Source: Muraenolepis orangiensis
Lineage: Eukaryota > Chordata > Actinopteri > Gadiformes > Muraenolepididae
DNA: 64,000 nucleotides
Assembly: GCA_027704905.1 (NCBI GenBank)
Contig: CM051004.1
Span: forward strand, 9,721,010-9,785,009
Direction: 5' to 3'
The first letter of the stretch is position 1. Every line of letters starts with the position of its first letter. This document shows positions 63,640 through 64,000 of this stretch, in pieces. Made by a program: the position numbers and the translations under genes. The notes beneath the pieces were generated by a model. That model had not been told where the DNA came from and searched no databases. It was given only the letters and a program-made list of their open reading frames with translations.

Positions 63640-64000
63640 TGTCCGACGTCATGACCGAGTGCGGCCGGTGCTTCCTGCGATGTTAACGTGAACAGAAAGA
63701 GACAGCGGGCCACGCGGCTATCCTAACCGACATGAAGACAGTAGTTTTGTGTTGGCGGAAGTTGGAGAACAGTGGAGATAAGAGATCGGCAGGGAGCGCG
63801 GTAGAATCTTGTGACACGAGCGGCGATGGCTCCATTTAACTCTTTCTACTTTAGTTGAGGGAGGAAATCGGAGACAGATCGGCTATTCTTAGACGCGTTC
63901 GTTGCCATGGGATACGGTTGAGGGGTGTTTTCCTGTGTTTTTCTTCCCGCAGGGTTATTCTCTTGGGGATGCGTGGATCTAGATTTGCGTCCTGCACGTC
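63640..64000. promoter_or_regulatory. CpG-rich segment at the right edge, possible promoter or first exon
   Basis: By eye there are roughly 30 CpG in 360 bp, well above the rest of the window, and no simple repeats. A CRE-like CGACGTCA is at about 63646. TTTTTCTTCCCGCAG before 63953 would make a good splice acceptor, followed by an open frame with an ATG at about 63970 that runs off the window. The strand and identity of any gene cannot be told from 50 bp. Confidence 0.4.

Overview
This window is vertebrate (ray-finned fish) nuclear DNA, intergenic or deep intronic. I find no convincing complete protein-coding gene, no RNA gene, no CRISPR array and no prokaryotic signal. The evidence for a teleost is the repeat content. 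It holds Rex1/Babar-type LINE fragments, several tRNA-derived SINEs (one group shares the GGATAAAAGCGTCTGC-like 3' tail known from fish SINE/LINE pairs) and hAT- and Harbinger-type MITEs. It also has an exceptional load of long (AC)n and (AG)n microsatellites. Such density recalls cod-like fishes (Gadidae), but that placement is an inference.

Layout. 1-3.7 kb: a LINE reverse-transcriptase fragment at the left edge, a 0.5-kb compound AC tract, then a nested transposon cluster (a hAT MITE with a perfect 8-bp target duplication, a second hAT fragment, a SINE). 4-17.5 kb: mostly (AG)n/(CT)n and (AC)n tracts, with 26-bp and 29-bp minisatellites, a LINE 3' end at 10.4 kb, a Harbinger-like MITE at 13.4 kb and a (TGCG)n tract at 16.5 kb. 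18-27 kb: a 19-bp minisatellite, three copies of one dispersed repeat, a 0.94-kb inverted-repeat element at 22.3-23.3 kb and a 42-bp minisatellite at 25.8 kb. 28-36 kb: very long (GA)n and (AC)n arrays, a SINE split by a LINE tail at 32.3 kb, and a 61-bp satellite running into a MITE-like repeat that carries a SINE. 36-39 kb is the quietest stretch. 40-49 kb: a 10-bp-period tract, many microsatellites and a 1-kb polypyrimidine tract. 49.9-59.1 kb: hAT-like elements, two Rex1-like LINE copies (one with a 24-bp minisatellite between its body and its tail), and another SINE. 60.8-61.4 kb: a 26/27-bp array. The last 360 bp are CpG-rich and may be the edge of a promoter or first exon of a gene lying to the right.

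No genes work together here. The long open frames all lie in low-complexity repeats whose period is a multiple of three or in dinucleotide tracts, or they are broken pieces of LINE reverse transcriptase. The parts most worth a second look are the MITEs with exact target duplications, the nested insertions, the LINE with an altered catalytic residue and an adjoining minisatellite, the repeats tied to microsatellite ends, and the CpG-rich right edge. I did not find an undescribed biological system.
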